A program made the translations under genes and the position numbers. From Paracoccaceae bacterium (GTDB lineage: Bacteria; Pseudomonadota; Alphaproteobacteria; Rhodobacterales; Rhodobacteraceae): a stretch of DNA of 64,000 bases. The notes beneath the pieces were generated by a model. The model saw nothing but the letters and a program-made list of their open reading frames with translations, was not told the DNA's origin and did not search any database. The DNA is taken from positions 1 through 64,000 of the forward strand of contig JAKIUB010000004.1 of NCBI GenBank assembly GCA_021647745.1, written 5' to 3'. Of this stretch, positions 8,507 through 17,447 are shown piece after piece (position 1 is the first letter of the stretch; every line of letters begins with the position of its first letter).

Positions 8507-9091
8507 TTAACCGGACTGGCCAAGCCCCTGCCACCACTCATCACGCGCCAGCCGCTTTCGCAAGGGGGTTGTGGTTTGTGCGGGGGCGTTTTCAATATAG
8601 GCATGGGCCTCGGCGAGGTTTTCACCACTTAGGGTTTTGAGGTATTCAATGCCTGCTTCCACTGAAAATCCATGTCCGGTATGGGCTTTGAAATTTGGCT
8701 CAAGGTCGGTCCAGACCGCGCCGTCCCAGCCATTAGCCGCGCACCACGCGCGCATAATTTCCACCACATCGGGCATACGGCCATGCTGAAAATCTTGGTG
8801 AAATGCCCCGATACGCGCAATCGGTGCTCGCTCTCTGGAGCGCAAATCCTCGATTGCTGCCCCAATATCGCTGCGCGCCGAGCGGATAATATGGGTTTTG
8901 CACGCCACCCCGGCCACCGGGTCAAGGCACACGGCCAGCCCCATTTTACGCTTGGGCGAGATGCGCGAAAACTCCATTGGCAAGCGCGGGCCAGCCTGCA
9001 TTTGCCAACCGCCCACCACATGGGGGGCGAGGATTTCAAGATCCCAAATCAGCGAACCCCAGCCGATAATGGCAATGCGGCTCACGGCCAT
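8507..9091 (-). CDS. Conserved protein with GGCT-like N-terminal motif
   Basis: A 194-residue soluble protein. Its N-terminus, AIIGWGSLIWD, resembles the substrate-loop motif (Y/W-G-S-L) of gamma-glutamylcyclotransferase-like folds, but I cannot point to the catalytic acidic residue with confidence. Function is therefore unassigned. ATG 9091 is chosen because GGAG lies 8 bases upstream; it overlaps the 3' end of hemF by 10 bases, so the two are translationally coupled. A GTG at 9097 is the alternative. Genes of this type are common, unnamed neighbours of metabolic genes in alphaproteobacteria. Confidence 0.65.
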   Translation of the reverse strand: MAVSRIAIIGWGSLIWDLEILAPHVVGGWQMQAGPRLPMEFSRISPKRKMGLAVCLDPVAGVACKTHIIRSARSDIGAAIEDLRSRERAPIARIGAFHQDFQHGRMPDVVEIMRAWCAANGWDGAVWTDLEPNFKAHTGHGFSVEAGIEYLKTLSGENLAEAHAYIENAPAQTTTPLRKRLARDEWWQGLGQSG

Positions 9092-9981
9092 TTGCACTCC
9101 GGCGGTAATGACATCAGCACCGCTTCGGGGTTATGGCCGGTTTGCAGGCCAAACTGGGTGCCACGGTCATAAACCAGATTAAATTCCGCATAACGGCCAC
9201 GCTTGATAAGCTGCACCTCGCGGTCTGCTTCTGTCCATGGCTCGAACATATGCTTTTCGGTCAGCGGCACAAAGGCCTTTAGAAAGGCGCTGCCCACGCT
9301 TTGGGTGAAAGCAAAATCCGCCTCCCAGTTGCCGGTATTGTGATCGTCATAAAATATGCCGCCTACCCCGCGCGGCTCGTTCCAGTGCTTGATCATGAAA
9401 TATTCATCGGCCCATTTTTTGTAACGCGGGTAATAGTCGGGGCTGTGGACATCACAGGCTTCCTTCAGGCGGGCGTGGAAAAACGCGGTGTCATCCGCAA
9501 CCTCGACCATCGGGTTAAGGTCGGCGCCACCACCGAACCACCAGCCAAACGGTGTCCAGAACATGCGGGTATTCATATGCACCGCCGGAGTTTTGGGGGA
9601 GCGCATATGGGCCACGAGCGATATCCCCGCCGCCCAGAATTGCGGGTTTTCCGCAATGTGGCCCATGCCTTTGCGCGCGGTCATAGAGCGCTGGGCTGCC
9701 GCACCCAAAGTGCCATACACGGTCGAAATATTCACCCCGACCTTCTCGAAAACCCGGCCCTGACGCATAACCGACATCTCGCCGCCGCCAGCATCTGTGC
9801 CATCACCGTTATCGCGAACGGTTGGCTTGCGCTCAAAGCGGCCAGCGGGCAGGGCCTTGTGGGGGCCTTGGGTTTGCGCATCTTCCAGCGCTTCAAAAGC
9901 CGCGCAAATCTGGTTGCGCAGGTCGCGAAACCACGCCGAGGCGCGGGCTTTTTGCGGGGTCATATCGGGTGTGTTTTCCAT
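9082..9981 (-). CDS. hemF: Oxygen-dependent coproporphyrinogen III oxidase
   Basis: Converts coproporphyrinogen III to protoporphyrinogen IX with O2 in haem synthesis. The 299-residue reading from ATG 9981 matches the usual family length; an upstream in-frame extension to 10035 (starting MPRYFPMA) is not needed. Family hallmarks are visible: FGGGADLNP, DDHNTGNWEADFAFTQ and the C-terminal KRGRYAEFNLVYDRGTQFGL. No strong ribosome binding site precedes ATG 9981. The gene is followed by the overlapping 9091 gene. Confidence 0.96.
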   Translation of the reverse strand: MENTPDMTPQKARASAWFRDLRNQICAAFEALEDAQTQGPHKALPAGRFERKPTVRDNGDGTDAGGGEMSVMRQGRVFEKVGVNISTVYGTLGAAAQRSMTARKGMGHIAENPQFWAAGISLVAHMRSPKTPAVHMNTRMFWTPFGWWFGGGADLNPMVEVADDTAFFHARLKEACDVHSPDYYPRYKKWADEYFMIKHWNEPRGVGGIFYDDHNTGNWEADFAFTQSVGSAFLKAFVPLTEKHMFEPWTEADREVQLIKRGRYAEFNLVYDRGTQFGLQTGHNPEAVLMSLPPECKWP

Positions 9982-10103
9982 GATGGGAACATAGCGTTTG
10001 CTGCATATAATCGCCATCGGAAAATAGCGAGGCAATCAAGGGTTGACCGAAATAGCCGAGACCCGTATAGATACGATACCTTTCATTGGACAGGAATACG
10101 AAA

Positions 10104-10139
10104 ATGACACGAGCAAAGCACCTATACGCCATCTGGTGA
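10104..10139 (+). CDS. Possible 11-residue leader peptide
   Basis: ATG 10104 is preceded by AGGA with 9 bases spacing and runs 11 codons (MTRAKHLYAIW) to TGA. It lies between divergent hemF and the gene at 10210 and sits exactly on the left arm of the 10112-10151 hairpin. It is too short to judge by composition. The combination of a ribosome binding site, short ORF and following terminator-like hairpin suggests a leader peptide. The codons show no run of one amino acid, so the controlling signal is unclear. Confidence 0.35.
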   Translation: MTRAKHLYAIW

Positions 10140-10175
10140 GCCTGCTTTGCTGTGGGGTTTCCCCACGTCATTTTT
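10112..10175 (+). terminator. Attenuator-like tandem hairpins ending in a T-run
   Basis: A perfect 9-base inverted repeat (AGCAAAGCA 10112-10120 with TGCTTTGCT 10143-10151) is followed at once by a compact hairpin (GTGGGG 10152-10157, loop TTT, CCCCAC 10161-10166) and TTTTT at 10171-10175. The second hairpin looks like an intrinsic terminator located 35 bases before the start of the small gene at 10210. This is the layout expected for transcription attenuation of the downstream export operon; it could also simply terminate a short RNA. Confidence 0.55.
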
Positions 10176-10209
10176 AAATATTCCGATTTGCCCCAAGGAG
10201 GGCAGCCCA

Positions 10210-10401
10210 ATGATACCTCCGATTCATACCAGCACTTTGCATCGCCGCCCCGATTACGAGCCTTTTCCCGATTGGTTTATTCGCGATATGGGCGAGCGCA
10301 TTCATGAAATCACCCCGCTCAAGCGCTGGCGGTTACCGATCTGGCCGGGCTTTCGGCTGGAGCTGAAGATCACCTCTGTCAAAGGAGCCGGACATGTTTA
10401 A
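10210..10401 (+). CDS. Small protein upstream of ABC exporter
   Basis: A 63-residue protein rich in Pro, Arg and aromatic residues, with DYEPFPDWFIRDMGERI in its middle. AAGGAGG 12 bases before ATG 10210 is a strong ribosome binding site. Its stop overlaps the start of the exporter gene at 10394, so expression is coupled. No signal peptide or membrane helix is obvious, although the centre (RWRLPIWPGFRL) is amphipathic. I do not recognise the family; coupling suggests it assists or regulates the exporter. Confidence 0.75.
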   Translation: MIPPIHTSTLHRRPDYEPFPDWFIRDMGERIHEITPLKRWRLPIWPGFRLELKITSVKGAGHV

Positions 10402-12220
10402 GCGGTTTGAAAACCTGGTTGATCCCTTTGCACCCCACGCAAAAACCACCCCGCCAGCCTCGCTTTGGCCCTATATCAAAACCCAGCTGGCGCCGTTCAA
10501 AAAGTGGCTGCCGGTGATGGCCCTGCTTGGGGTGCTGACCGCCCTGATGGAAAGCGGGCTGATCTTCTATTCCGGCCGGATCATTGACCTGATGAATGCC
10601 GCCGGGGTGGAAAACATGTGGGCGCTGCATGGTGTTGAGCTGCTGCTTGCCGCACTGTTTATTTTGCTGCTGCGCCCGCTCATCATCACCTCCAATCACC
10701 TGTTTTTAGAGCAAACCTTGGCGGGAAATATGCAAGCGCAAGCCCGTTGGCACGCACATAGGCACCTGCTTGGGCAAAGCACCGAGTTTTTCCAGAACGA
10801 TTTTGCCGGGCGGCTGGCCAACCGGGTGATGCAGATGGGACCGGCGATGGAAGACAGCGCCTATATGGCATTGGAGGGCATCTGGTATGCTGCCACCTAT
10901 GTGCTGGGTGCGATTCTGGTTTTGATGACGATTGATGTGCGTTTGGCCGCGCCGATGGCGATTTGGCTGATCATTTATGTGTGGTTTGTGCGCCGCGTTG
11001 CCACCCGGGTTTCCAGCGCCTCCGAGCGCATGTCCGAGACCAAATCACTGGTCACGGGCCGGATTGTGGACGCCTATTCCAACATCGAGAGCGTGAAGCT
11101 TTTTGCCCATGGCAAGCGCGAGGAGCAATATGCGCTTACCGCCATGAAGCGCCACCGGCTGCGCTTTTTGCGGTTTTTGCGGCTGATGACGAAGCTCACC
11201 TTTTCGCTTGCCGTGCTGAACGGGTTTTTGATGGTCGGGGTTATCGGCCCGGCGATCTGGCTGTGGAGCGAGGGTATTGTCAGCGTGGGCGAGGTGGCGG
11301 CGGCCACGGCGCTGACCATCCGGCTAAACGGCATGACCGGCTGGATCATGTGGGTGACCGTGCGCTTGTTTGAACATGCGGGAGTCATGCGCGAGGGGCT
11401 GCAAAGCATTTCGGTGCCCCATAGTGTAAAAGACGCGCCAAACGCCCCTGAGCTGGTGCTGACAAAAGGCGAGATCCGTATTCAAAACCTCACCCACCAT
11501 TATGGCAAGGGTTACGGTGGGCTGGATGATGTGAGCCTGACGATAAAATCAGGAGAAAAGGTCGGGCTGGTTGGGCGCTCTGGCTCGGGTAAATCCTCGC
11601 TGGTCAATCTGTTGCTGCGCTTTCGGGATGCCGAGAGTGGCAAAATATTGATCGACGGGCAATCGGTGGCCAAGGTCACCCAAGACAGCCTGCGCCAACA
11701 GATCGGCATGGTGACGCAAGATAGCTCGCTGCTGCACCGCTCGGTGCGGGCCAATATTATGTATGGCCGCCCCGAGGCCAGCGAGGCGGAGATGGTGCAG
11801 GCCGCCAAACGCGCCGAAGCCCATGGTTTTATCCTCGATTTACAAGACCCGTATGGCAACACGGGCTACGCAGCGCAGGTTGGCGAGCGCGGGGTCAAGC
11901 TTTCGGGCGGGCAACGGCAGCGCATCGCCATTGCGCGGGTTGTTCTGAAAGACGCGCCAATTCTGGTACTGGACGAGGCAACATCAGCGCTGGATAGCGA
12001 GGTCGAGGCAGCCATTCAGGAGACTCTCTATGGCGTGATGCAAGGTAAAACCGTGATCGCGATTGCGCACCGCCTTTCCACCATCGCCGCAATGGACCGG
12101 ATCGTGGTGCTAGACGCGGGCCGCGTGGCCGAGCAGGGCACCCATAAAGCGCTGCTGGCCAAGGGCGGGCTTTATGCGGGCTTCTGGGCGCGGCAATCCG
12201 GCGGATTTATCGGCACATAG
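10394..12220 (+). CDS. ABC exporter, fused membrane and ATPase domains (MsbA/MdlB type)
   Basis: A 608-residue half-transporter that would work as a homodimer or pair with the product of the 13444 gene. Residues about 35-330 form a six-helix exporter domain and 360-600 the ATPase. Walker A GRSGSGKSS is near residue 392, the LSGGQRQR signature near 503, and Walker B ILVLDEATSALD near 522. AAAGGAG at 10381-10387 supports ATG 10394. A second exporter with similar layout follows two genes on, which makes a heterodimer possible. Substrate is not readable; related proteins export lipids, peptides or drugs. Confidence 0.9.
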   Translation: MFKRFENLVDPFAPHAKTTPPASLWPYIKTQLAPFKKWLPVMALLGVLTALMESGLIFYSGRIIDLMNAAGVENMWALHGVELLLAALFILLLRPLIITSNHLFLEQTLAGNMQAQARWHAHRHLLGQSTEFFQNDFAGRLANRVMQMGPAMEDSAYMALEGIWYAATYVLGAILVLMTIDVRLAAPMAIWLIIYVWFVRRVATRVSSASERMSETKSLVTGRIVDAYSNIESVKLFAHGKREEQYALTAMKRHRLRFLRFLRLMTKLTFSLAVLNGFLMVGVIGPAIWLWSEGIVSVGEVAAATALTIRLNGMTGWIMWVTVRLFEHAGVMREGLQSISVPHSVKDAPNAPELVLTKGEIRIQNLTHHYGKGYGGLDDVSLTIKSGEKVGLVGRSGSGKSSLVNLLLRFRDAESGKILIDGQSVAKVTQDSLRQQIGMVTQDSSLLHRSVRANIMYGRPEASEAEMVQAAKRAEAHGFILDLQDPYGNTGYAAQVGERGVKLSGGQRQRIAIARVVLKDAPILVLDEATSALDSEVEAAIQETLYGVMQGKTVIAIAHRLSTIAAMDRIVVLDAGRVAEQGTHKALLAKGGLYAGFWARQSGGFIGT

Positions 12221-12225
12221 GGTTA

Positions 12226-12250
12226 GCCCCCCGCGCGGGCGTTGTTTTTT
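12226..12250 (+). terminator. Possible weak terminator
   Basis: A short G+C-rich self-complementary stretch (GCCC...GGGC, 12226-12240) is followed by GTTGTTTTTT ending at 12250, just after the exporter stop. The stem is only about four base pairs, so termination would be partial. Confidence 0.3.
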
Positions 12251-12300
12251 CCCCGCCGGTGCGCTAGGCCGGAAGTGACACAAGTAACAGGAAACCGGCC

Positions 12301-13440
12301 ATGTCAGGACCCCGCTTTACCGAATTGGCAAATTCACTGCCCGCCAGCGTGCCTTTTGTCGGTCCCGAAACCCAGGAGCGGGCGCAAGGTAGCGGCTTTG
12401 TTGCGCGGCTCGGGGCCAACGAAAACGTATTTGGCCCTTCGCCAAAGGCGCTATCGGCAATGTCCGCCGCCGATATCTGGAAATACGGCGACCCTGAAAG
12501 TTTCGAGCTAAAGGCCGCACTGGCCGCCAAACACGGGGTATTACCCGAAAATATTGTGATCGGCGAAGGCATAGACGGGCTGCTTGGCTATCTGGTGCGG
12601 TTGCTGATCGCACCGGGTGACGGGGTAGTGACCACCGCCGGCGCTTATCCGACCTTTAACTATCATGTTACCGGTTATGGCGGTGCGCTCCATATGGTAC
12701 CCTATGTGGAAGATACCGAAAGCCCTGCTCTGTTGTTGAAAAAGGCCTTTGATACCGATGCAAAACTGATTTACATCGCCAATCCCGACAACCCGATGGC
12801 CAGTGTGAATAGCGCCAAAGCCGTGCAGGAGATGATCAATAACCTGCCCGAAAACGCGGTTTTGTGCCTTGATGAGGCCTATATCGAATTTGCCCCCGAG
12901 GGCTGCGCGCCAAAAATAGATACCAGCCACCCGAGGGTGATCCGGTTTCGGACATTCTCCAAGGCTTACGGCATGGCGGGCGCGCGGGTGGGCTATGCGA
13001 TCACCCACCCCGATTTTGCCAAAGCGTTTGATAAGGTGCGTAACCATTTCGGTATGAACCGCGCCGCGCAAGCCGGAGCGTTGGCCGCGCTGGATGATGC
13101 TGGTTATCTGGCCGAAACGCTGGAGAATGTGGCTGTCGCCAAGGCGCGTATTGCCGATATTGCGCGGGCTAACGGGCTGGTGCCGTTGCCCTCGGCTACC
13201 AATTTTATAACGGTGGATTGCGGGCAGGATGCTGATTTTGCCAAAGCGCTGGTGGCCGCACTCGGCACGCTCGGGGTGTTTATCCGCATGCCTTTTTCAG
13301 CCCCGCAAAACCGCTGCATCCGTATTTCTGCCGGAAAGCCGGCAGACCTTGATTTGCTGGAAAAATCCCTGCCCGAGGCCCTGCGCCGCGTGGCCGAAAC
13401 AAAAACCAACGCTGACACCCCGACAAACACGATAGGCTAA
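12301..13440 (+). CDS. PLP-dependent aminotransferase, HisC-like (class I/II)
   Basis: A 379-residue fold-type I aminotransferase resembling histidinol-phosphate aminotransferases. The N-terminal GANENVFGPSPKA matches the substrate-facing LNxNExPxGPSP region of HisC. DEAYIEF carries the PLP-ring Asp and Tyr. The PLP lysine is in FSKAYGMAGARVGY (about Lys221), and the C-terminal RISAGKP gives the carboxylate-binding Arg. Lying between two ABC exporters rather than in a his operon, it may serve another substrate, for example aromatic or phosphonate compounds. It sits 3 bases upstream of the next exporter gene. Confidence 0.88.
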   Translation: MSGPRFTELANSLPASVPFVGPETQERAQGSGFVARLGANENVFGPSPKALSAMSAADIWKYGDPESFELKAALAAKHGVLPENIVIGEGIDGLLGYLVRLLIAPGDGVVTTAGAYPTFNYHVTGYGGALHMVPYVEDTESPALLLKKAFDTDAKLIYIANPDNPMASVNSAKAVQEMINNLPENAVLCLDEAYIEFAPEGCAPKIDTSHPRVIRFRTFSKAYGMAGARVGYAITHPDFAKAFDKVRNHFGMNRAAQAGALAALDDAGYLAETLENVAVAKARIADIARANGLVPLPSATNFITVDCGQDADFAKALVAALGTLGVFIRMPFSAPQNRCIRISAGKPADLDLLEKSLPEALRRVAETKTNADTPTNTIG

Positions 13441-13443
13441 CCC

Positions 13444-15168
13444 ATGAATGAAGGACTATATCAGCGCCTTTGGCGGGCTTGGCTAAAACCCTATCGCGGG
13501 GCGCTGGGCATTGCTTTTATCGGTATGTTAATGGGGGCGCTAGCCTCGGCAAGCTACGCCAAGGCCCTGCAATGGATCATTGACGCCTTCGAGAACAACA
13601 CCGCCAGCGTGATCTGGTGGGGTCCGCTGCTGATGATCGGGCTGAGCAGTGCAAAGGGGCTGGGTACATGGCTTTATCTGGTCCAAAGTAACAGTGCCTT
13701 GGCAAAAACCGAAACCGATCTGCAAAAAGCTATGCACCACAAGCTGGTTTTTGCTGATTTGGCCCGGTTGCAGGGCGAAAGCCCAACCGCGCTTTCCACC
13801 CGGTTTACGGCTGATATCCAGCTGGTACGCCGGGCGGTGAAACAGTTGTTTGGCGGGGTGTCGGCTGTGCTTATTCTTGGTGCCACTATCGCCGTGATGC
13901 TCAGCATTGACTGGGTGATCACTCTGACACTGGTTGCGGTTTTTTCACTTGCGGTCTGGCCGGTAAACCGGATCGGGGCGCGGCTGCATATCGTCTCGCG
14001 CCATACACAGCAGGATCTGGCGCTGATGACCAGCGAAGTCTCGGAAGCGCTCGGCAGTATCCGTATGGCCCGCGCCTATCAGCTGGAACCTTACCTGCTG
14101 CGCAGCGCCGGCACGATTTTCGAGCGCCTGCTCGCCCTCAAGCTGCGGCTGATCCGGTTGGAGGCCCGACTGTCGCCGATCATGGAAAGCCTCTCTGGCA
14201 CGGCGATCGCGGCTTTGCTGGTAGTGGTGGCGTGGCGGCTGTCAAATGACACCACTACCTTGGCCAATTTCATGGCATTAATGGCCGGTTTCGGGGTTAT
14301 CTCGCAGCCCGCGCGCAAGCTTGGCAAAACCTTTGCCATGGCGCGGCAAGGCGAAGCGGCGCTGGATCGGATATTTGAAATTCTGGACCTGCAAAGCGAT
14401 ATTGCTGATCCGGCCACACCACTTGAAATGCACAAAGGCAGGGGTGCGATCTCTTTTCAAAATGTCGGCTTTCACTACCCGGACGGCAAACAGGCGCTAA
14501 TAGATCTGTCACTGGAAGTGCCCGCCGGTGCCAGTATCGCCTTTGTGGGCCGCTCGGGGGCGGGAAAATCAACGGTGTTTAACCTGTTGCCACGGCTGTT
14601 TGATGTCAGCCAAGGGAAAATAGAGATCGACGGGATCGATATCCGGCAGGTCACGCAGGCCGATTTGCGCCGCCAAATCGCGCTGGTCAGTCAGGAATCT
14701 GTGCTGCTCAGCGGCACAATCGGGCAAAATATCGGCTTTGGCCGCGAGGGGGCGACACAGGCCGAAATCGAAGCCGCCGCCAAGGCCGCCGCCGCGCACG
14801 CGTTTATCTCGGCGCTGCCTCAAGGCTATGAAACCCCCGTCGCCGCCGCTGCCAGCACGCTTTCGGGGGGTGAAAAGCAGCGTATATCTATTGCACGGGC
14901 CATGCTGCGCAATGCCCCCATTTTGCTGCTTGATGAGCCAACTTCAGCGCTGGACGCGGAATCCGAGGCGCTGATCCGTCAGGCGCTGGCCACCCTCTCA
15001 AAAGGTCGCACCACGCTGATTATTGCCCACCGTTTGGCCACCATTCGTGATGCCGACATGATCGTGGTGCTCGATCAGGGCCAGATCGCCGAGACCGGCA
15101 CCCATGACGAATTGCTGGCGCGCGGCGGCATTTATGCCGAGCTGTTCAGGCTGCAATTTGGCGGTTAG
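13444..15168 (+). CDS. ABC exporter, fused membrane and ATPase domains (MsbA-like)
   Basis: A 574-residue half-transporter: membrane domain about 1-310, nucleotide-binding domain about 330-570. Walker A GRSGAGKST is near residue 367, the LSGGEKQR signature near 472 and Walker B ILLLDEPTSALD near 494. It resembles lipid-A-type flippases of alphaproteobacteria. The start is 3 bases after the aminotransferase stop, showing one operon. Although related to the 10394 exporter, the two differ throughout the membrane domain, which fits a heterodimer or independent transporters. Confidence 0.9.
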   Translation: MNEGLYQRLWRAWLKPYRGALGIAFIGMLMGALASASYAKALQWIIDAFENNTASVIWWGPLLMIGLSSAKGLGTWLYLVQSNSALAKTETDLQKAMHHKLVFADLARLQGESPTALSTRFTADIQLVRRAVKQLFGGVSAVLILGATIAVMLSIDWVITLTLVAVFSLAVWPVNRIGARLHIVSRHTQQDLALMTSEVSEALGSIRMARAYQLEPYLLRSAGTIFERLLALKLRLIRLEARLSPIMESLSGTAIAALLVVVAWRLSNDTTTLANFMALMAGFGVISQPARKLGKTFAMARQGEAALDRIFEILDLQSDIADPATPLEMHKGRGAISFQNVGFHYPDGKQALIDLSLEVPAGASIAFVGRSGAGKSTVFNLLPRLFDVSQGKIEIDGIDIRQVTQADLRRQIALVSQESVLLSGTIGQNIGFGREGATQAEIEAAAKAAAAHAFISALPQGYETPVAAAASTLSGGEKQRISIARAMLRNAPILLLDEPTSALDAESEALIRQALATLSKGRTTLIIAHRLATIRDADMIVVLDQGQIAETGTHDELLARGGIYAELFRLQFGG

Positions 15169-15257
15169 CAATTTTACGCCGGGTATTTTACCCACGGTCA
15201 GGGGTGACATTGGGATCATCATCGGCAAAACTGGCAACACCCAATAAAGGACCACAG

Positions 15258-17279
15258 ATGACCCCTTACCCCAAGCTTCTCGCCCCGCTCGACCTTGGCT
15301 TTACCACCCTCAAAAACCGGGTGCTGATGGGCTCTATGCATACGGGGCTGGAAGAAGCCGGCGACTGGAACCGCGTGGCGGCATTTTACGGCGCGCGAGC
15401 CAAGGGCGGGGTTGGCCTGATCGTAACCGGCGGCATGGCCCCCAATAAAGAGGGCGCGGTAATGCCCGGAGCGGCAGGGCTGTTTAGCGAAGAAGACATT
15501 GCCAACCACACCCGCGTAACAGCACGGGTGCACGATGAGGGCGGCAAGATCGCCATGCAGATACTGCACGCAGGCCGCTACGGGTTTTCACCCGATTGCG
15601 TAGCACCTTCAGCGATCAAATCTCCGATCTCGATGTTCAAGCCCAAAGCGCTGGATGAAGCCGGAATTGAAAAGCAGATCGCCGATATTGTCACCGCCGC
15701 CAGCCGCGCACAGGCAGCCGGCTATGACGGTGTGGAGATCATGGGCTCGGAGGGATATTTCCTCAACCAGTTTTTGGTTGCCCACACCAACAAACGCACT
15801 GACCGCTGGGGAGGATCTTACGAAAACCGCATGCGGCTACCGGTCGAGATAGTGCAGCGGGTACGGGCGGCTGTCGGGCGCGAGTTTATCGTCATCTACC
15901 GGCTGTCGATGATAGACCTGATCCCGAACGGCTCGACATGGGCCGAAGTGGTGCAACTGGCCAAGGCGATTGAGACCGCCGGCGCGAGCATTATCAACAC
16001 CGGCATCGGCTGGCACGAGGCGCGCATACCCACTATTGCCACCTCGGTGCCCCGCGCGGCCTTTGCGTGGGTGACCAATAAATTGATGGGCGAGGTCGCC
16101 ATTCCGATCATCACCTCCAACCGGATAAATACCCCCGATGTGGCAGAAGAGCTGCTGGCCGAAGGCTGTGCCGATATGGTCTCGATGGCGCGGCCATTTC
16201 TGGCGGATCCGGATTTTGTCATCAAGGCAGCAGCGGGAAAGCCCGAAATGATCGCGCCTTGTATCGCCTGCAACCAAGCCTGCCTCGATCATACGTTTTC
16301 GCTTAAAATGTCCACCTGTCTGGTAAATCCGCGCGCCTGCTACGAAACCGTTTTGCTGCTGACGCCGGTTGAAACCTCCATAAATATAGCCATTGTAGGC
16401 GCTGGCCCTGCCGGGCTTTCAACAGCATTATCCGCCGCCGAGCGCGGCCACAAGATCACCTTGTTTGACACAGCCCCCATGGTCGGAGGCCAGCTAAACC
16501 TTGCCAAAGAAGTGCCCGGCAAAGAGGAATTCAGAGGCTTGGTGGCGTGGTATCAAGCCCGGATCAAAGCTCTGAACATCAAAACAAGGCTTGGGAAAAT
16601 GGCAACAGCGAAAGACCTTGCCGGTTTTGACGAGGTGGTGATTGCCACAGGTGCCAAGCCGCGCGACCCACAGATAGCCGGGCAAAACCTTCCCCATGTG
16701 CTTGGCTATGCCGAGGTGCTTGGCGGGGCAAAAGTGGGCAAGCGCGTTGCCGTAATCGGTGCGGGCGGTATCGGCTTTGATATTTGCGAATACCTCGTGA
16801 CCACCGACAGCCCGACCCTTGATCTGGAAGCCTGGAAAACCGAGTGGGGCGTGGGAGACCCACAGATTAACCGTGGGGGTCTGGCAGAAGCCGGCCCACA
16901 GCCGGAGCCAGCCGCACGCAGTGTGACCCTGCTACAGCGCAAATCAACAAAGCCGGGAAAAGGGCTGGGTAAAACCACTGGCTGGATCCACCGCGCAACA
17001 CTGAAAATGAAAGGTGTTCAAATGATCGGCGGGGTAAATTACGAAGAAATTACTCCGCAAGGGTTGATCATTTCAGAAGGAGAAGCCCGTGAAAACATAC
17101 GCCTGATCGAGGCAGACACCATCGTGCTTTGTGCTGGCCAGCAGCCCGAGCGCCGCCTTGCGGACGAGCTGGAAGCGATGGGCATAAAGTGCCACGTAAT
17201 CGGCGGCGCAGACGTAGCCGCCGAGCTGGACGCCAAGCGGGCCATCCTCCAAGGCACGAAATTAGCCGCCACACTATAA
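15258..17279 (+). CDS. fadH: 2,4-dienoyl-CoA reductase (NADPH)
   Basis: Reduces 2,4-dienoyl-CoA during beta-oxidation of unsaturated fatty acids. The 673-residue reading from ATG 15258 (AAAGGA upstream) follows FadH closely: an N-terminal TIM barrel (FMN, PYPKLLAPLDLGFTTLKN), HAGRYGF, and the IINTGIGWHEARIPTIA stretch typical of FadH rather than other old-yellow-enzyme relatives. The [4Fe-4S] ligands are Cys335, 338, 342 and 354 (CIACNQAC plus STC). The C-terminal half has FAD (GAGPAGLS) and NADPH (GAGGIGFD) Rossmann motifs. An in-frame upstream ATG at 15204 is unlikely. It is probably a separate unit from the exporter genes, about 90 bases upstream. Confidence 0.94.
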   Translation: MTPYPKLLAPLDLGFTTLKNRVLMGSMHTGLEEAGDWNRVAAFYGARAKGGVGLIVTGGMAPNKEGAVMPGAAGLFSEEDIANHTRVTARVHDEGGKIAMQILHAGRYGFSPDCVAPSAIKSPISMFKPKALDEAGIEKQIADIVTAASRAQAAGYDGVEIMGSEGYFLNQFLVAHTNKRTDRWGGSYENRMRLPVEIVQRVRAAVGREFIVIYRLSMIDLIPNGSTWAEVVQLAKAIETAGASIINTGIGWHEARIPTIATSVPRAAFAWVTNKLMGEVAIPIITSNRINTPDVAEELLAEGCADMVSMARPFLADPDFVIKAAAGKPEMIAPCIACNQACLDHTFSLKMSTCLVNPRACYETVLLLTPVETSINIAIVGAGPAGLSTALSAAERGHKITLFDTAPMVGGQLNLAKEVPGKEEFRGLVAWYQARIKALNIKTRLGKMATAKDLAGFDEVVIATGAKPRDPQIAGQNLPHVLGYAEVLGGAKVGKRVAVIGAGGIGFDICEYLVTTDSPTLDLEAWKTEWGVGDPQINRGGLAEAGPQPEPAARSVTLLQRKSTKPGKGLGKTTGWIHRATLKMKGVQMIGGVNYEEITPQGLIISEGEARENIRLIEADTIVLCAGQQPERRLADELEAMGIKCHVIGGADVAAELDAKRAILQGTKLAATL

Positions 17280-17324
17280 GGCTACAAGCCGCTGAGTTGA
17301 ACGCTCGGGAAATATCCGGCAGAG

Positions 17325-17447
17325 CTATTCGGCCAGCAAAAAGGCCAGCGGATGGCTGGTGCCAAAAGCTGATACATAGCTCAACTCTTTCATGGTTTCA
17401 TGCACCGCTTCCACAATTTCGAGGTGGGCGTGGCCAGCGGGCGAAGG
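17325..17447 (-). pseudogene. Remnant of a class III (omega-)aminotransferase
   Basis: Immediately after the permease stop, and in its reading frame, a 40-codon stretch reads AGHAHLEIVEAVHETMKELS then YVSAFGTSHPLAFLLAE to TAG. This matches the N-terminal region of class III aminotransferases of the putrescine/beta-alanine-pyruvate type (the GHxxxEIVEAI...A...HPxAxxLA pattern). Everything before and after is missing; a full gene would need about 1350 bases. Its place at the end of a polyamine-type importer operon is where a SpuC-like aminotransferase would be expected. Confidence 0.6.

Noticed and set aside
9301..10107. Plus-strand frame of 268 codons opposite hemF
   Set aside because: Antisense to conserved hemF motifs; no family resemblance.
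10104..10175. Tryptophan-type leader attenuator
   Set aside because: The short peptide ends with one Trp codon only and there are no trp genes downstream, so classic trp attenuation is not supported.
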